Below are positions 1 to 6,141 of a DNA stretch of 7,727 bases, one piece after another (positions within the stretch are counted from its first letter, which is position 1; every line of letters starts with the position of its first letter). The notes under the pieces were generated by a model that worked only from the letters and a program-made list of their open reading frames with translations, made no database searches and was not told where the DNA came from. Made by a program: the position numbers and the translations under genes. Source of the DNA: Porphyrobacter sp. UBA7686 (GTDB taxonomy: Bacteria; Pseudomonadota; Alphaproteobacteria; Sphingomonadales; Sphingomonadaceae); NCBI GenBank assembly GCA_002482865.1, contig DLGU01000140.1, forward strand, positions 6,690 through 14,416, written 5' to 3'.

Positions 1-171
1 CTGCTGGGCGGGGCGATCGGTTACGCGTTTGACGGCACGGCGCGGCCCCTGGCGCTGGCCTTGCTGGCGAGCGGGCTTGCCTGTTTGGTGCTGGTGCTGC
101 TGAGCGAGAAGGGCAAGCTGTTCGGGCCGAGTGATGCGGAGATGGGGATGAAGGGCGCTCCGGCGGAGTAG
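1..171 (+). CDS. C-terminal end of an MFS efflux transporter (probable Bcr/CflA drug-resistance type), 5' truncated
   Basis: Frame 1 is open from the window edge to a TAG at 169-171 and gives 56 residues. The segment starts LLGGAIGYAFDGTARPLALA, continues through a hydrophobic stretch at about residues 16-34 that reads as a final transmembrane helix, and ends in a short charged cytoplasmic tail (SEKGKLFGPSDAEM...). The 'G.aIG..fDGT..Pla' pattern before the last helix is what I recognise from Bcr/CflA-type inner-membrane proton/drug antiporters of the major facilitator superfamily. Only the last helix and tail are present, so the substrate cannot be judged. The gene converges on the carboxyltransferase gene, and a palindromic repeat starts 4 bases after its stop. 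An MFS or other polytopic membrane protein is likely; the Bcr/CflA subfamily is a moderate call. Confidence 0.6.
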   Translation: MLGGAIGYAFDGTARPLALALLASGLACLVLVLLSEKGKLFGPSDAEMGMKGAPAE

Positions 172-175
172 TTTA

Positions 176-283
176 CTTCGTCATTGCGAGGAGCCGAAGG
201 CGACGCGGCAATCCATGATCAGCTGTCACGCCAACACGCACCGCTAGTCCATGGATTGCTTCGCTACGCTCGCAATGACGAAG
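176..283. repeat. Palindromic intergenic repeat (CGTCATTGCGAG family) between convergent genes
   Basis: The ends are a perfect 15-base inverted repeat: CTTCGTCATTGCGAG at 176-190 against CTCGCAATGACGAAG at 269-283. A second matched pair lies inside: CAATCCATG at 209-217 and CATGGATTG at 250-258. Between these blocks the two arms differ (18 bases on the left, 10 on the right), so each arm looks like a different variant of the same repeat unit. The loop is about 32 bases. Such units are dispersed in many alphaproteobacterial genomes (known from general experience, not searched here). It fills nearly the whole gap between two converging stop codons and could act as a bidirectional transcription barrier, but no T-tract follows either arm. 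Confidence 0.85.
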
Positions 284-284
284 C

Positions 285-1838
285 TTAGGTGTCCGCCCCC
301 AGCCTCCGCCAAGCCAGCCCCGCAAATTCGCACAGCAAGGGCCGCGTGTCGCGCGGGTCAATGATATCCTCGACATTGAAGCGTTCGGCTGACCGGAAGG
401 GCGATGTGACTTTCGCCAGCCGTTCGCGGATTTCCTCCAGCAGCGCTTGCGGGTCGTCGGCGGCTTCCAGTTCCGCCTTGTAGGCGACCTCCAAGCCGCC
501 CGCGATAGGAAGCGAACCCCAGTCGCCTGAGGGCCAGCAATAGCGATACTGATACCGCTCGGCATTGCTCATGGCGCTGCCCGCGATGCCATAGGCGCGG
601 CGCAGCACGATGCTCGCGAGCGGCACCGTGGCGCGGTAGATCGCGTTCATCGCGTTGACGCCGTAGCGGATCGTCCCCGCCATTTCCGCCTCGCGCCCGA
701 TCATGAAGCCGGGGTTGTCGACGAGGTGGACGATCGGCAGCCGGAACTGGTCGGCGAGGCGCACGAAGCGTTCGACCTTCTCGGATGTCTTGGCCTCCCA
801 TGAACCGCCGAGGTAGCTGGGATCGCTGGCGATCACACAGACCGGCCAGCCATCGAGCCGCGCAAAAGCGGTGATCGCGGCGCGGCCCCAGTGCTTGCCG
901 ATCTCGAAGACGGTGCCGTGGTCGAACAGCATCTCCATGCAGCGGCGCATCGAATAGACTTGCTTCGGGTCGCGGGGGACGAGGCTGAGCAGCGCCTCAT
1001 CGCGCCGGTCGGCGGGGTCGTCGCAGGCGGAACGGCTGGCAGGCTGGCCAACATATTCGGGCATGAAGCTGAGGAAATGCCGCGCGCGGGCGAAGGCCTC
1101 GGCCTCGGATGCCACCTCGTCATCCACCACCCCGTTGCGGGTGTGGATCGCCGAGCCGCCGAGCGCTTCCTTGGCCTCCTCGTGATTGACCGCGCCGCCC
1201 TTGTAGGCATCGCCCAAACCGTCGACCACTGCGGGGCCAGCGGCGAAGATCTGGCTGAGGCCCTTGACCATGATCGAGTAGTGGCTCGCCACCGTCCGCG
1301 CCGCGCCGAGGCCCGCTGTCGGCCCCAATGCCAGCGCCACTACCGGCACAGTGTCGAGGTTCGTCACCACATCGCCCCAGCCCGGCACCGCGGGGATATA
1401 GGTCGCGCCGATCTGTTCGAGCGTCTTGACGCTGCCGCCGCCGCCCGTCCCGTCGATCATGCGGATGATGGGCAGCTTCATCTGGTGCGCCATCATCTCG
1501 GCCTGCACCATCTTGCGCGCAATCCCCGCATCCGCCGCGCCGCCGCGAATGGTGAAGTCGTCCGCCGTGGCGACCACCGGGCGGCCGTTGATGGTGGCCT
1601 TGCCGAACAGGAAGGGGGCGGGGGTGACGGCTTGGAGGTCGCCGTTCGCGTCATACTTGGCGGAACCTGCGATCTTGCCGATTTCGCGGAATGAGCCTTC
1701 GTCGCAAAGCGCCGCGAGCCGCGCGCGGGCGTCCATCTTGCCCCGCCCGCGCTGGCGCGCAATCTTGTCCGCGCCGCCCATCTGCTCGGCCAGCGCTTCG
1801 CGCGCGCGCAGTTCATCGAGTTCCTTGGCCCAACTCAC
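285..1838 (-). CDS. Acyl-CoA carboxylase carboxyltransferase (beta) subunit, divergent type
   Basis: The 517-residue protein belongs to the carboxyltransferase (crotonase-fold, COG4799-like) family. The family transfers a carboxyl group from carboxybiotin to the alpha carbon (or vinylogous carbon) of an acyl-CoA in the cytoplasm. The N-terminal half holds FTIRGGAADAG (95-105) and a glycine-rich loop, DGTGGGG (129-135), where PCC and MCC usually carry DSGGA. The C-terminal half has VDNPGFMIG (373-381), then RRAYGIAGSAMS (413-424) and WPSGDWGSLPIAGG (435-448). Length is normal for the family (about 510-540). The position matching the PCC/ACC specificity residue (Asp in AYDVM of PccB) reads Ser421. 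The start is GTG, with GGGAG six bases upstream. It lies 90 bases downstream of the alpha-subunit gene in the same direction, so the two should form one enzyme. Family is certain; the substrate (propionyl-, methylcrotonyl-, geranyl- or another CoA ester) is not. Confidence 0.9.
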   Translation of the reverse strand: MSWAKELDELRAREALAEQMGGADKIARQRGRGKMDARARLAALCDEGSFREIGKIAGSAKYDANGDLQAVTPAPFLFGKATINGRPVVATADDFTIRGGAADAGIARKMVQAEMMAHQMKLPIIRMIDGTGGGGSVKTLEQIGATYIPAVPGWGDVVTNLDTVPVVALALGPTAGLGAARTVASHYSIMVKGLSQIFAAGPAVVDGLGDAYKGGAVNHEEAKEALGGSAIHTRNGVVDDEVASEAEAFARARHFLSFMPEYVGQPASRSACDDPADRRDEALLSLVPRDPKQVYSMRRCMEMLFDHGTVFEIGKHWGRAAITAFARLDGWPVCVIASDPSYLGGSWEAKTSEKVERFVRLADQFRLPIVHLVDNPGFMIGREAEMAGTIRYGVNAMNAIYRATVPLASIVLRRAYGIAGSAMSNAERYQYRYCWPSGDWGSLPIAGGLEVAYKAELEAADDPQALLEEIRERLAKVTSPFRSAERFNVEDIIDPRDTRPLLCEFAGLAWRRLGADT

Positions 1839-1844
1839 AACCCA

Positions 1845-1849
1845 CTCCC
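1845..1849 (-). promoter_or_regulatory. Ribosome binding site of the carboxyltransferase gene, partly inside a repeat stem
   Basis: On the minus strand GGGAG precedes the GTG start by six bases, which decides for GTG at 1838-1836. The nearest upstream ATG (1854-1852) is in another frame. The GGG at 1849-1847 is also the base of the repeat stem, so folding of the mRNA could hide part of this site. Confidence 0.65.
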
Positions 1850-1941
1850 GTCATGCTGAACTTGTTTCAGCATCCATCCCTCGGCTTCGAGCCAAGGTGT
1901 GTGGGGCGAAATGGACCCTGAAACAAGCTCAGGGTGACGGG
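1847..1941. repeat. Inverted repeat (CGTCATGCTGAA family) between the alpha and beta carboxylase genes
   Basis: The left arm at 1847-1870 begins CCCGTCATGCTGAACTTG. The right arm at 1918-1941 is its inverted copy with three differences. In the minus-strand mRNA 22 of 24 positions can pair (one as G-U), and pairing extends inward through CATCCAT (1871-1877) against ATGGACC (1911-1917). The loop is roughly 33 bases. The element resembles REP/MITE-like units widespread in sphingomonad genomes. It occupies almost all of the 90-base intergenic gap. It overlaps the alpha stop codon (1929-1931) on one side and the beta Shine-Dalgarno on the other, so it may influence mRNA stability or beta translation. 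Confidence 0.88.
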
Positions 1942-3845
1942 TGAAGTTTTTCCGAAGCAGGCACCACCGTCACCAACACCGCATCAACCTGCACCTGCGC
2001 GCCCGCGCTGACCGTTAGCCCCTCGACCACCCCGTCGAAGGGCGCGGTGAGGGCGTGTTCCATCTTCATCGCCTCGAGCACCATGAGCCGCTGCCCGGCG
2101 GTGACGGTCTGGCCTTCGGCGACATCGACCGCGATGACCTTGCCCGGCATCGGCGCGATAATCGCGCCATCGGCTGCGGAGGCTTGACCATTCGCGACAT
2201 CGGGCGACGTGCTGAAGAAGTAGCTCTGTCCCGCCTCGGTCACGATAATCGTGCCGTCGGGCTCATAATTCGAGCAAAGGCCCGTCGATGTGTCGCCCGC
2301 ATGAGCGTCGGCCTCGAACCGCTGCCCATCCAAATGAAGTGCGACCGTCCTGCGGGCAGGTGCGTTAAGCCTAAAACCGAACACACCTTCCTTGAAGGGG
2401 CGAGAATCCCAGCCAGTCCAGTCTAGCCAATCGCGCCTGAACCGTGCTCCCGCCGTTTTCAGTACCAGCGCTGACGGCTCGGATACGGCAGTCAGTCCTG
2501 TCTCCTCGCGTTCTATCAAACCGGTATCCAGAGCCGCTTCTGCGAATGCCGGAAGCGACAAGCAAGCATGGAGGAACGCCTTGTTGGTTCTGACCGGACC
2601 GACATAGCTGTTGTCGAGCCAGCGCACCAAATCTGTCCGCGCAGCCTCGCGGTCGACGCCATGGCAGATCACCTTGGCGATCATTGGATCGTAGAAGTTG
2701 GAGACGGCATCGCCTTCTTCCACTCCGCTTTCCACCCTTGCCCGGTAGTCGAACAACAGCCGGTCAACCCTACCAGGGCTCGGCAAAAACCCCTTCGCCG
2801 GGTCTTCAGCATACAACCGCGCCTCAATCGCATGGCCGTTGATCGACAGCTCTCCCTGCTGCTTGGGCAGAGGCTCGCCGCTCGCCACGCGCAGTTGCCA
2901 TTCGACCAGATCGACCCCGGTGATCTCCTCGGTGACGGGATGCTCCACCTGAAGCCGAGTGTTCATCTCCATGAAGAAGATGCGGTCGGCGCGCAGGCCG
3001 TCCGAAGCATCCGCAATGAATTCGATCGTGCCTGCGCCCTCGTAATCGACCGCCTTGGCCGCGCGCACGGCGGCGGCGCAGATCGCTTCGCGGGTGGCCG
3101 CGTCCATGCCGGGGGCGGGGGCTTCCTCGATCACCTTCTGGTGGCGGCGCTGGAGCGAGCAATCGCGCTCGAACAGGTGGACGACGTTGCCGTGGCTGTC
3201 GCCGAACACCTGCACCTCGATATGGCGGGGCGAGGTGATCCACTTTTCTAGCAGCACCTCGTCATTGCCGAAACTGGCCTTGGCCTCGCGGCGGCAGCTT
3301 TCGAGGCTCGCGGCGAAGTCTGCGGGGGCATCGACCTTGCGCATCCCTTTGCCGCCGCCGCCCGCGACCGCCTTGATCAGGACGGGATAGCCAATGGCCT
3401 CGGCCTCCGTGGTGAGGCGTTCAAGTGATTGGTCGGAACCGAGATAGCCGGGGGTGACGGGCACGCCCGCTTCGATCATGCGCGCCTTCGCAGCGTCCTT
3501 GAGGCCCATGGCGCGGATGCTCGACGGCTTGGGGCCAACCCAGATGAGGCCTGCGTCCAGCACCGCCTGCGCAAAGTCCGCATTCTCGGAGAGGAAGCCA
3601 TAGCCCGGGTGGATCGCATCCGCTCCGGTCTGCTTGGCCGCCGCGATGATCTTCGCGCCGACCAGATAGCTTTCCGCCGCGGGCGAGGGGCCGATATGCA
3701 CCGCCTCGTCGGCGGAGCGCACATGCAGCGCCTTGGCATCGGCATCGGAATAGACCGCGACCGTGGCGATCCCCATAGCGCGGGCGGTGCGCATGATCCG
3801 GCAGGCGATCTCGCCGCGATTGGCGATCAGGAGTTTCTGGATCAC
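1929..3845 (-). CDS. Acyl-CoA carboxylase alpha subunit: biotin carboxylase plus biotin carboxyl carrier (MCC-like)
   Basis: The 638-residue cytoplasmic subunit carboxylates its own biotin using ATP and bicarbonate. The biotin carboxylase domain covers about residues 1-445. It starts IQKLLIANRGEIACRI; the ATP-grasp lysine and glycine loop are KAVAGGGGKGM (158-168), and HQKVIEEAP carries Lys237. Metal and bicarbonate residues appear in IEF (Glu275) and in FMEMNTRLQVEH (Glu293, Asn295, Arg297, Glu301), with Arg343 in EARLYAEDP. A linker/BT-like region follows (about 450-555), then the carrier domain (about 560-630) with biotinyl Lys594 in EAMKMEH. All expected catalytic residues are present. 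The length and N-terminal wording resemble methylcrotonyl-CoA carboxylase alpha (MccA/LiuD). The GTG start overlaps the preceding stop as GTGA (3842-3845), implying translational coupling. The last three residues (PSP) and the stop codon lie in a repeat. Codons in roughly 2300-2850 are unlike the rest of the gene. Confidence 0.93.
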   Translation of the reverse strand: MIQKLLIANRGEIACRIMRTARAMGIATVAVYSDADAKALHVRSADEAVHIGPSPAAESYLVGAKIIAAAKQTGADAIHPGYGFLSENADFAQAVLDAGLIWVGPKPSSIRAMGLKDAAKARMIEAGVPVTPGYLGSDQSLERLTTEAEAIGYPVLIKAVAGGGGKGMRKVDAPADFAASLESCRREAKASFGNDEVLLEKWITSPRHIEVQVFGDSHGNVVHLFERDCSLQRRHQKVIEEAPAPGMDAATREAICAAAVRAAKAVDYEGAGTIEFIADASDGLRADRIFFMEMNTRLQVEHPVTEEITGVDLVEWQLRVASGEPLPKQQGELSINGHAIEARLYAEDPAKGFLPSPGRVDRLLFDYRARVESGVEEGDAVSNFYDPMIAKVICHGVDREAARTDLVRWLDNSYVGPVRTNKAFLHACLSLPAFAEAALDTGLIEREETGLTAVSEPSALVLKTAGARFRRDWLDWTGWDSRPFKEGVFGFRLNAPARRTVALHLDGQRFEADAHAGDTSTGLCSNYEPDGTIIVTEAGQSYFFSTSPDVANGQASAADGAIIAPMPGKVIAVDVAEGQTVTAGQRLMVLEAMKMEHALTAPFDGVVEGLTVSAGAQVQVDAVLVTVVPASEKLHPSP

Positions 3846-4345
3846 TGTTCGAACTCAAAATGGCTGTTCACTTCGGCGACCTTGTCAGCGCAAGCCTCGG
3901 GCGACTCCATCGTGAAGCTGGTGTTGGCGACCTTCCACCCCTCTGCCGTCTTCACCATGCTGAGCGAATTGATCCCGCAATGGCTGAGGCTGCCCGCGAT
4001 GGTGAAGTAATATGGTCCCCACGCCTGCGCCATGTCGCCATCGACCTGCACGGATTCGATATACATGATCTCGGCCACCTCATCGGGGGACTTCAGCCAG
4101 TTCTCGAGGTGATTGGCGACGGGCACCATCGCGAGGCGCGGGGCATCGGGGGTGCGCCGGTCGTGGATGAAGATCATGCCCTCAGGGATCATCCGGCGGG
4201 CGAGCGCAGTCTTGTCGTCGTTGGAGAGCGCATCGAAGAAATCGCCAACGCCGTCCATCACCGCGATGGCCTCGGGCGTCGGAGAATTCGCGGCGAGCGG
4301 CGCGGCGGCGAGGAGCGCGGCAGCGGCGGTGAAAATGGCTTTCAT
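3842..4345 (-). CDS. Secreted NTF2/SnoaL-like (DUF4440-type) protein, function unknown
   Basis: The 167-residue protein has a clear signal peptide: MKAIF, then an Ala/Leu-rich core, with probable cleavage after LAA (residue 19). The mature part reads as a small alpha+beta cone fold of the NTF2-like superfamily. It has an N-terminal helix (AIAVMDGVGDFFDALSNDD), a MIFIHDRR strand, and the typical closing strands VKTAEGWKVANTSFTME (131-147). Two cysteines remain in the mature protein (Cys123, Cys152). No catalytic set known to me can be named, so it could bind a small ligand or be an enzyme. ATG is at 4345-4343; no good Shine-Dalgarno is visible before it. It is the first gene of the carboxylase operon, and its TGA overlaps the alpha-subunit GTG by four bases. 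That arrangement is odd for an exported protein next to a cytoplasmic enzyme. Confidence 0.8.
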   Translation of the reverse strand: MKAIFTAAAALLAAAPLAANSPTPEAIAVMDGVGDFFDALSNDDKTALARRMIPEGMIFIHDRRTPDAPRLAMVPVANHLENWLKSPDEVAEIMYIESVQVDGDMAQAWGPYYFTIAGSLSHCGINSLSMVKTAEGWKVANTSFTMESPEACADKVAEVNSHFEFEQ

Positions 4346-4395
4346 GCTGGTGGGATTAGCTGCGGCCCTTGTGCGTGTCGAGACGGCGTAAGAGG

Positions 4396-4567
4396 TTCAC
4401 GCAGAGACGCAGAGAAGAAAAGCGAGGCGCGGAGATTTTGTGCGTGCCGAAGGCACTGTCCACAGGGCCCGCGTGGCTCCCGAGTGGGGCGTAGCCGGTT
4501 GTATGCGGCTTCGCCGGGGGCCTAATATCCCTGCGTCTCTTCTTTCTTCTCTGCGTCTCTGCGTGAA
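4396..4567. repeat. 172-base element bounded by 25-base perfect inverted repeats
   Basis: The left end at 4396-4420 (starting TTCACGCAGAGACGCAGAG) is an exact reverse complement of the right end at 4543-4567 (ending CTCTGCGTCTCTGCGTGAA). The 122-base interior (4421-4542) has no credible gene. It contains a small hairpin, GTGCC-GAA-GGCAC (4444-4456). The word CTGCGTCTCT occurs twice near the right end (4531-4540 and 4551-4560). The ends match a repeat motif I recognise from intergenic regions of many bacteria. The element takes up most of the 240-base gap between the crtB stop and the start of the NTF2-like gene, and no other gene or convincing promoter is seen in that gap. It may be a non-autonomous mobile (MITE-like) element and could also serve as a transcription end for the crt operon. 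Confidence 0.85.
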
Positions 4568-4585
4568 ACAGAAAAGCTGGCGCGA

Positions 4586-5551
4586 TCAGGCCCGGGGCGG
4601 GGCGGAGGGCCGATAATCCGCGATGCCCCAGTCGATCCCGCCCGCTGGCATCTTCTCGCGGTTGATCACCGCCGAGAGGAAGGCTCGCACGCCGTACAGC
4701 GCCTTTTCCGCGCGGGGGACATAGGTGCGGCTCGCCCAGGCCTCAGGCCCGCGCTTTCGCACTTTGCGCCCGATCGCCCCATAGATGCGCGCCGCAGACA
4801 GCACCGCCCACCGGCTTCGGAAGGGGAGCTTCGCCGCGCCGACCCGCGCTGCCGCCTCGTGCTTCTCCACCAGCGCCACCAGCCGCGCGGTCATTGCGGC
4901 GAGTTCCTTGCGGTGGTGCGGTTTGGTGTGCTGACCGGGCTCGATATCCTGTTCGACCAGCCAGATTTCGGGGAGGTAACAGCGGCCCACTGCGTCATCC
5001 TCGACAATGTCGCGCGCGATGTTCGACAGCTGGAAGGCAAGGCCCAGATCATTCGCGCGGTCGAGCGTGTCCTGATCGTCAGGCGAGACCCCCATCACCA
5101 CCGCCATCATCACGCCCACCGCGCCTGCCACGTGGTAGCAATAGCGCAGCATGTCGGCCTCGGTGCGCGGACGCCAGTCTTCGGCGTCCAATTGGAAGCC
5201 GGCGATCACATCCTCAGCCATCTGCGGCGTGAGGCCCACTTCGGCCGCGACCACGCCCAGCGCGTCGAACGCCGGATCGCCGGTCGGCTCGCCTGCAAAG
5301 GCGAGCGCGGTCAGGCGGCGGATCAGGGCGAGGCGTTCGGCGAGGTCGGTCTGATCGCCGAGTTCCCCGCCCATGTCCTGATTGTCGGCAATGTCATCCG
5401 CCCGGCGGCACCACGCATAAAGCAGCCACGCCCGCTCGCGCGTTTCCTTGTCGAACAGGCGCGCGGCGGCGGAGAAGCTCTGCGAGCCGCGCTTGATCGA
5501 CAGCCGCGCGTGTTCGACCAGCGCGGCGCGGGTGGTGGCATCGACCGCCAT
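4586..5551 (-). CDS. crtB: Phytoene synthase CrtB
   Basis: The 321-residue protein is of the squalene/phytoene synthase family. It condenses two geranylgeranyl diphosphates through prephytoene diphosphate to 15-cis-phytoene, the first committed step of C40 carotenoids, at the cytoplasmic membrane surface. Both Asp-rich Mg-diphosphate motifs are present: YAWCRRADDIAD (45-56, with Asp52 and Asp56) and the second motif in SNIARDIVEDD (176-186, with Asp181 and Asp185). YCYHVAGAVG (137-146) is another family signature. Length is typical (about 300-340). The ATG is 8 bases after the stop of the LOG-like gene. A GAGGAG (5571-5566) lies inside the end of that upstream gene, 14 bases before the ATG, rather far for a Shine-Dalgarno, so re-initiation after the upstream stop is plausible. 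It is the last gene of the crtI-LOG-crtB unit. Confidence 0.96.
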   Translation of the reverse strand: MAVDATTRAALVEHARLSIKRGSQSFSAAARLFDKETRERAWLLYAWCRRADDIADNQDMGGELGDQTDLAERLALIRRLTALAFAGEPTGDPAFDALGVVAAEVGLTPQMAEDVIAGFQLDAEDWRPRTEADMLRYCYHVAGAVGVMMAVVMGVSPDDQDTLDRANDLGLAFQLSNIARDIVEDDAVGRCYLPEIWLVEQDIEPGQHTKPHHRKELAAMTARLVALVEKHEAAARVGAAKLPFRSRWAVLSAARIYGAIGRKVRKRGPEAWASRTYVPRAEKALYGVRAFLSAVINREKMPAGGIDWGIADYRPSAPPRA

Positions 5552-5559
5552 CGGGGTGC

Positions 5560-6141
5560 CTAGAGCTCCTCAGCCTTCATGCGGAAGATCGGCGTGTGCG
5601 GCTGATAGGCTTCCATCTTGGCGAGCAGTTCGTGGATCGAGGTCGCCGCGATCAGGATGTTCTGGTGCGCGGGCCGGACGAAGCCGACCTCGGCCATCTT
5701 GGCGTTGAAGGCGAGCAGGTGGTCGTAGAAGCCGAAAGCATTGAGCAGTCCCACCGGCTTGGTGTGATAGCCCAACTGCGACCAGCTGATCGCTTCCCAC
5801 AATTCATCCATCGTCCCGACCCCACCGGGGATGGTGACGAAGCCGTCGGAAAGGTCGGTGAAGCGCTGCTTGCGCTCGTGCATTCCGCTGACGGTGATAA
5901 GCTCGTCGCAATCGTGATTGGCGACTTCGGCCTTCACCAGCGCCTCGGGGATGATCCCGATCACTTCGCCGCCGCCGTCCTTGGCCCCGCGCGCGACCGC
6001 GCCCATCAGCCCGAGCTTACCGCCACCATAGACGAGCCCGATCCCGCGCGCGGCCAGTTCCGCGCCGACATCATAGGCCAGCTGGAGATAACGCGGATCC
6101 TCGGGCGAGGCCGAACCGCAATAGACGGCGAGACGTTTCAC
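5560..6141 (-). CDS. LOG/TIGR00730-family nucleoside 5'-monophosphate phosphoribohydrolase
   Basis: The 193-residue Rossmann-fold protein is of the 'lysine decarboxylase-like' LOG family. Characterised members hydrolyse cytokinin riboside 5'-monophosphates, or AMP, to the free base and ribose 5-phosphate; real lysine decarboxylation is not expected. The N-terminus has VYCGSA (6-11). VYGGGKLGLMG (37-47) is the phosphate-binding loop. MHERK (87-91) and PGGVGTMDELWE (105-116) complete the standard active-site signature, with Glu113 in the catalytic position. Length and motifs are complete, so the enzyme should be active. The GTG start overlaps the crtI TGA as GTGA (6138-6141), and crtB follows 8 bases after its stop, so it is translated with the carotenoid genes. 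Why it sits there is not known. The natural substrate is open: AMP, another NMP, or a prenylated adenylate. Confidence 0.9.
   Translation of the reverse strand: MKRLAVYCGSASPEDPRYLQLAYDVGAELAARGIGLVYGGGKLGLMGAVARGAKDGGGEVIGIIPEALVKAEVANHDCDELITVSGMHERKQRFTDLSDGFVTIPGGVGTMDELWEAISWSQLGYHTKPVGLLNAFGFYDHLLAFNAKMAEVGFVRPAHQNILIAATSIHELLAKMEAYQPHTPIFRMKAEEL

Noticed and set aside
176..283. CRISPR or tRNA-like structure in the left palindrome
   Set aside because: There is only one inverted pair with no regularly spaced direct repeats, and no cloverleaf or conserved T-loop sequence.
891..1694. Long plus-strand open frame opposite the carboxyltransferase gene
   Set aside because: The product is rich in His, Arg, Ala and Gly without a recognisable fold, as expected for the antisense of a high-GC gene; the minus-strand protein has full family motifs.
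1847..1941. The alpha/beta repeat as an intrinsic terminator
   Set aside because: The stem is long, but no T-tract follows it on the minus strand, and the beta subunit gene must be expressed with alpha; attenuation or stabilisation is more likely than full termination.
2568..3251. Long plus-strand open frame opposite the biotin carboxylase gene
   Set aside because: It is an antisense shadow of a strongly conserved catalytic domain, with no family resemblance of its own.
4353..4381. Possible promoter for the NTF2-like/carboxylase operon: TCGACA, 17 bases, TAATCC on the minus strand
   Set aside because: The -35 is good but the -10 matches the consensus at only two positions and would leave almost no leader before the ATG; not strong enough to annotate.
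5560..6141. Lysine decarboxylase function for the LOG-like gene
   Set aside because: That name is a historic misannotation for proteins with the PGGxGTxxE motif; no PLP-binding site is present.
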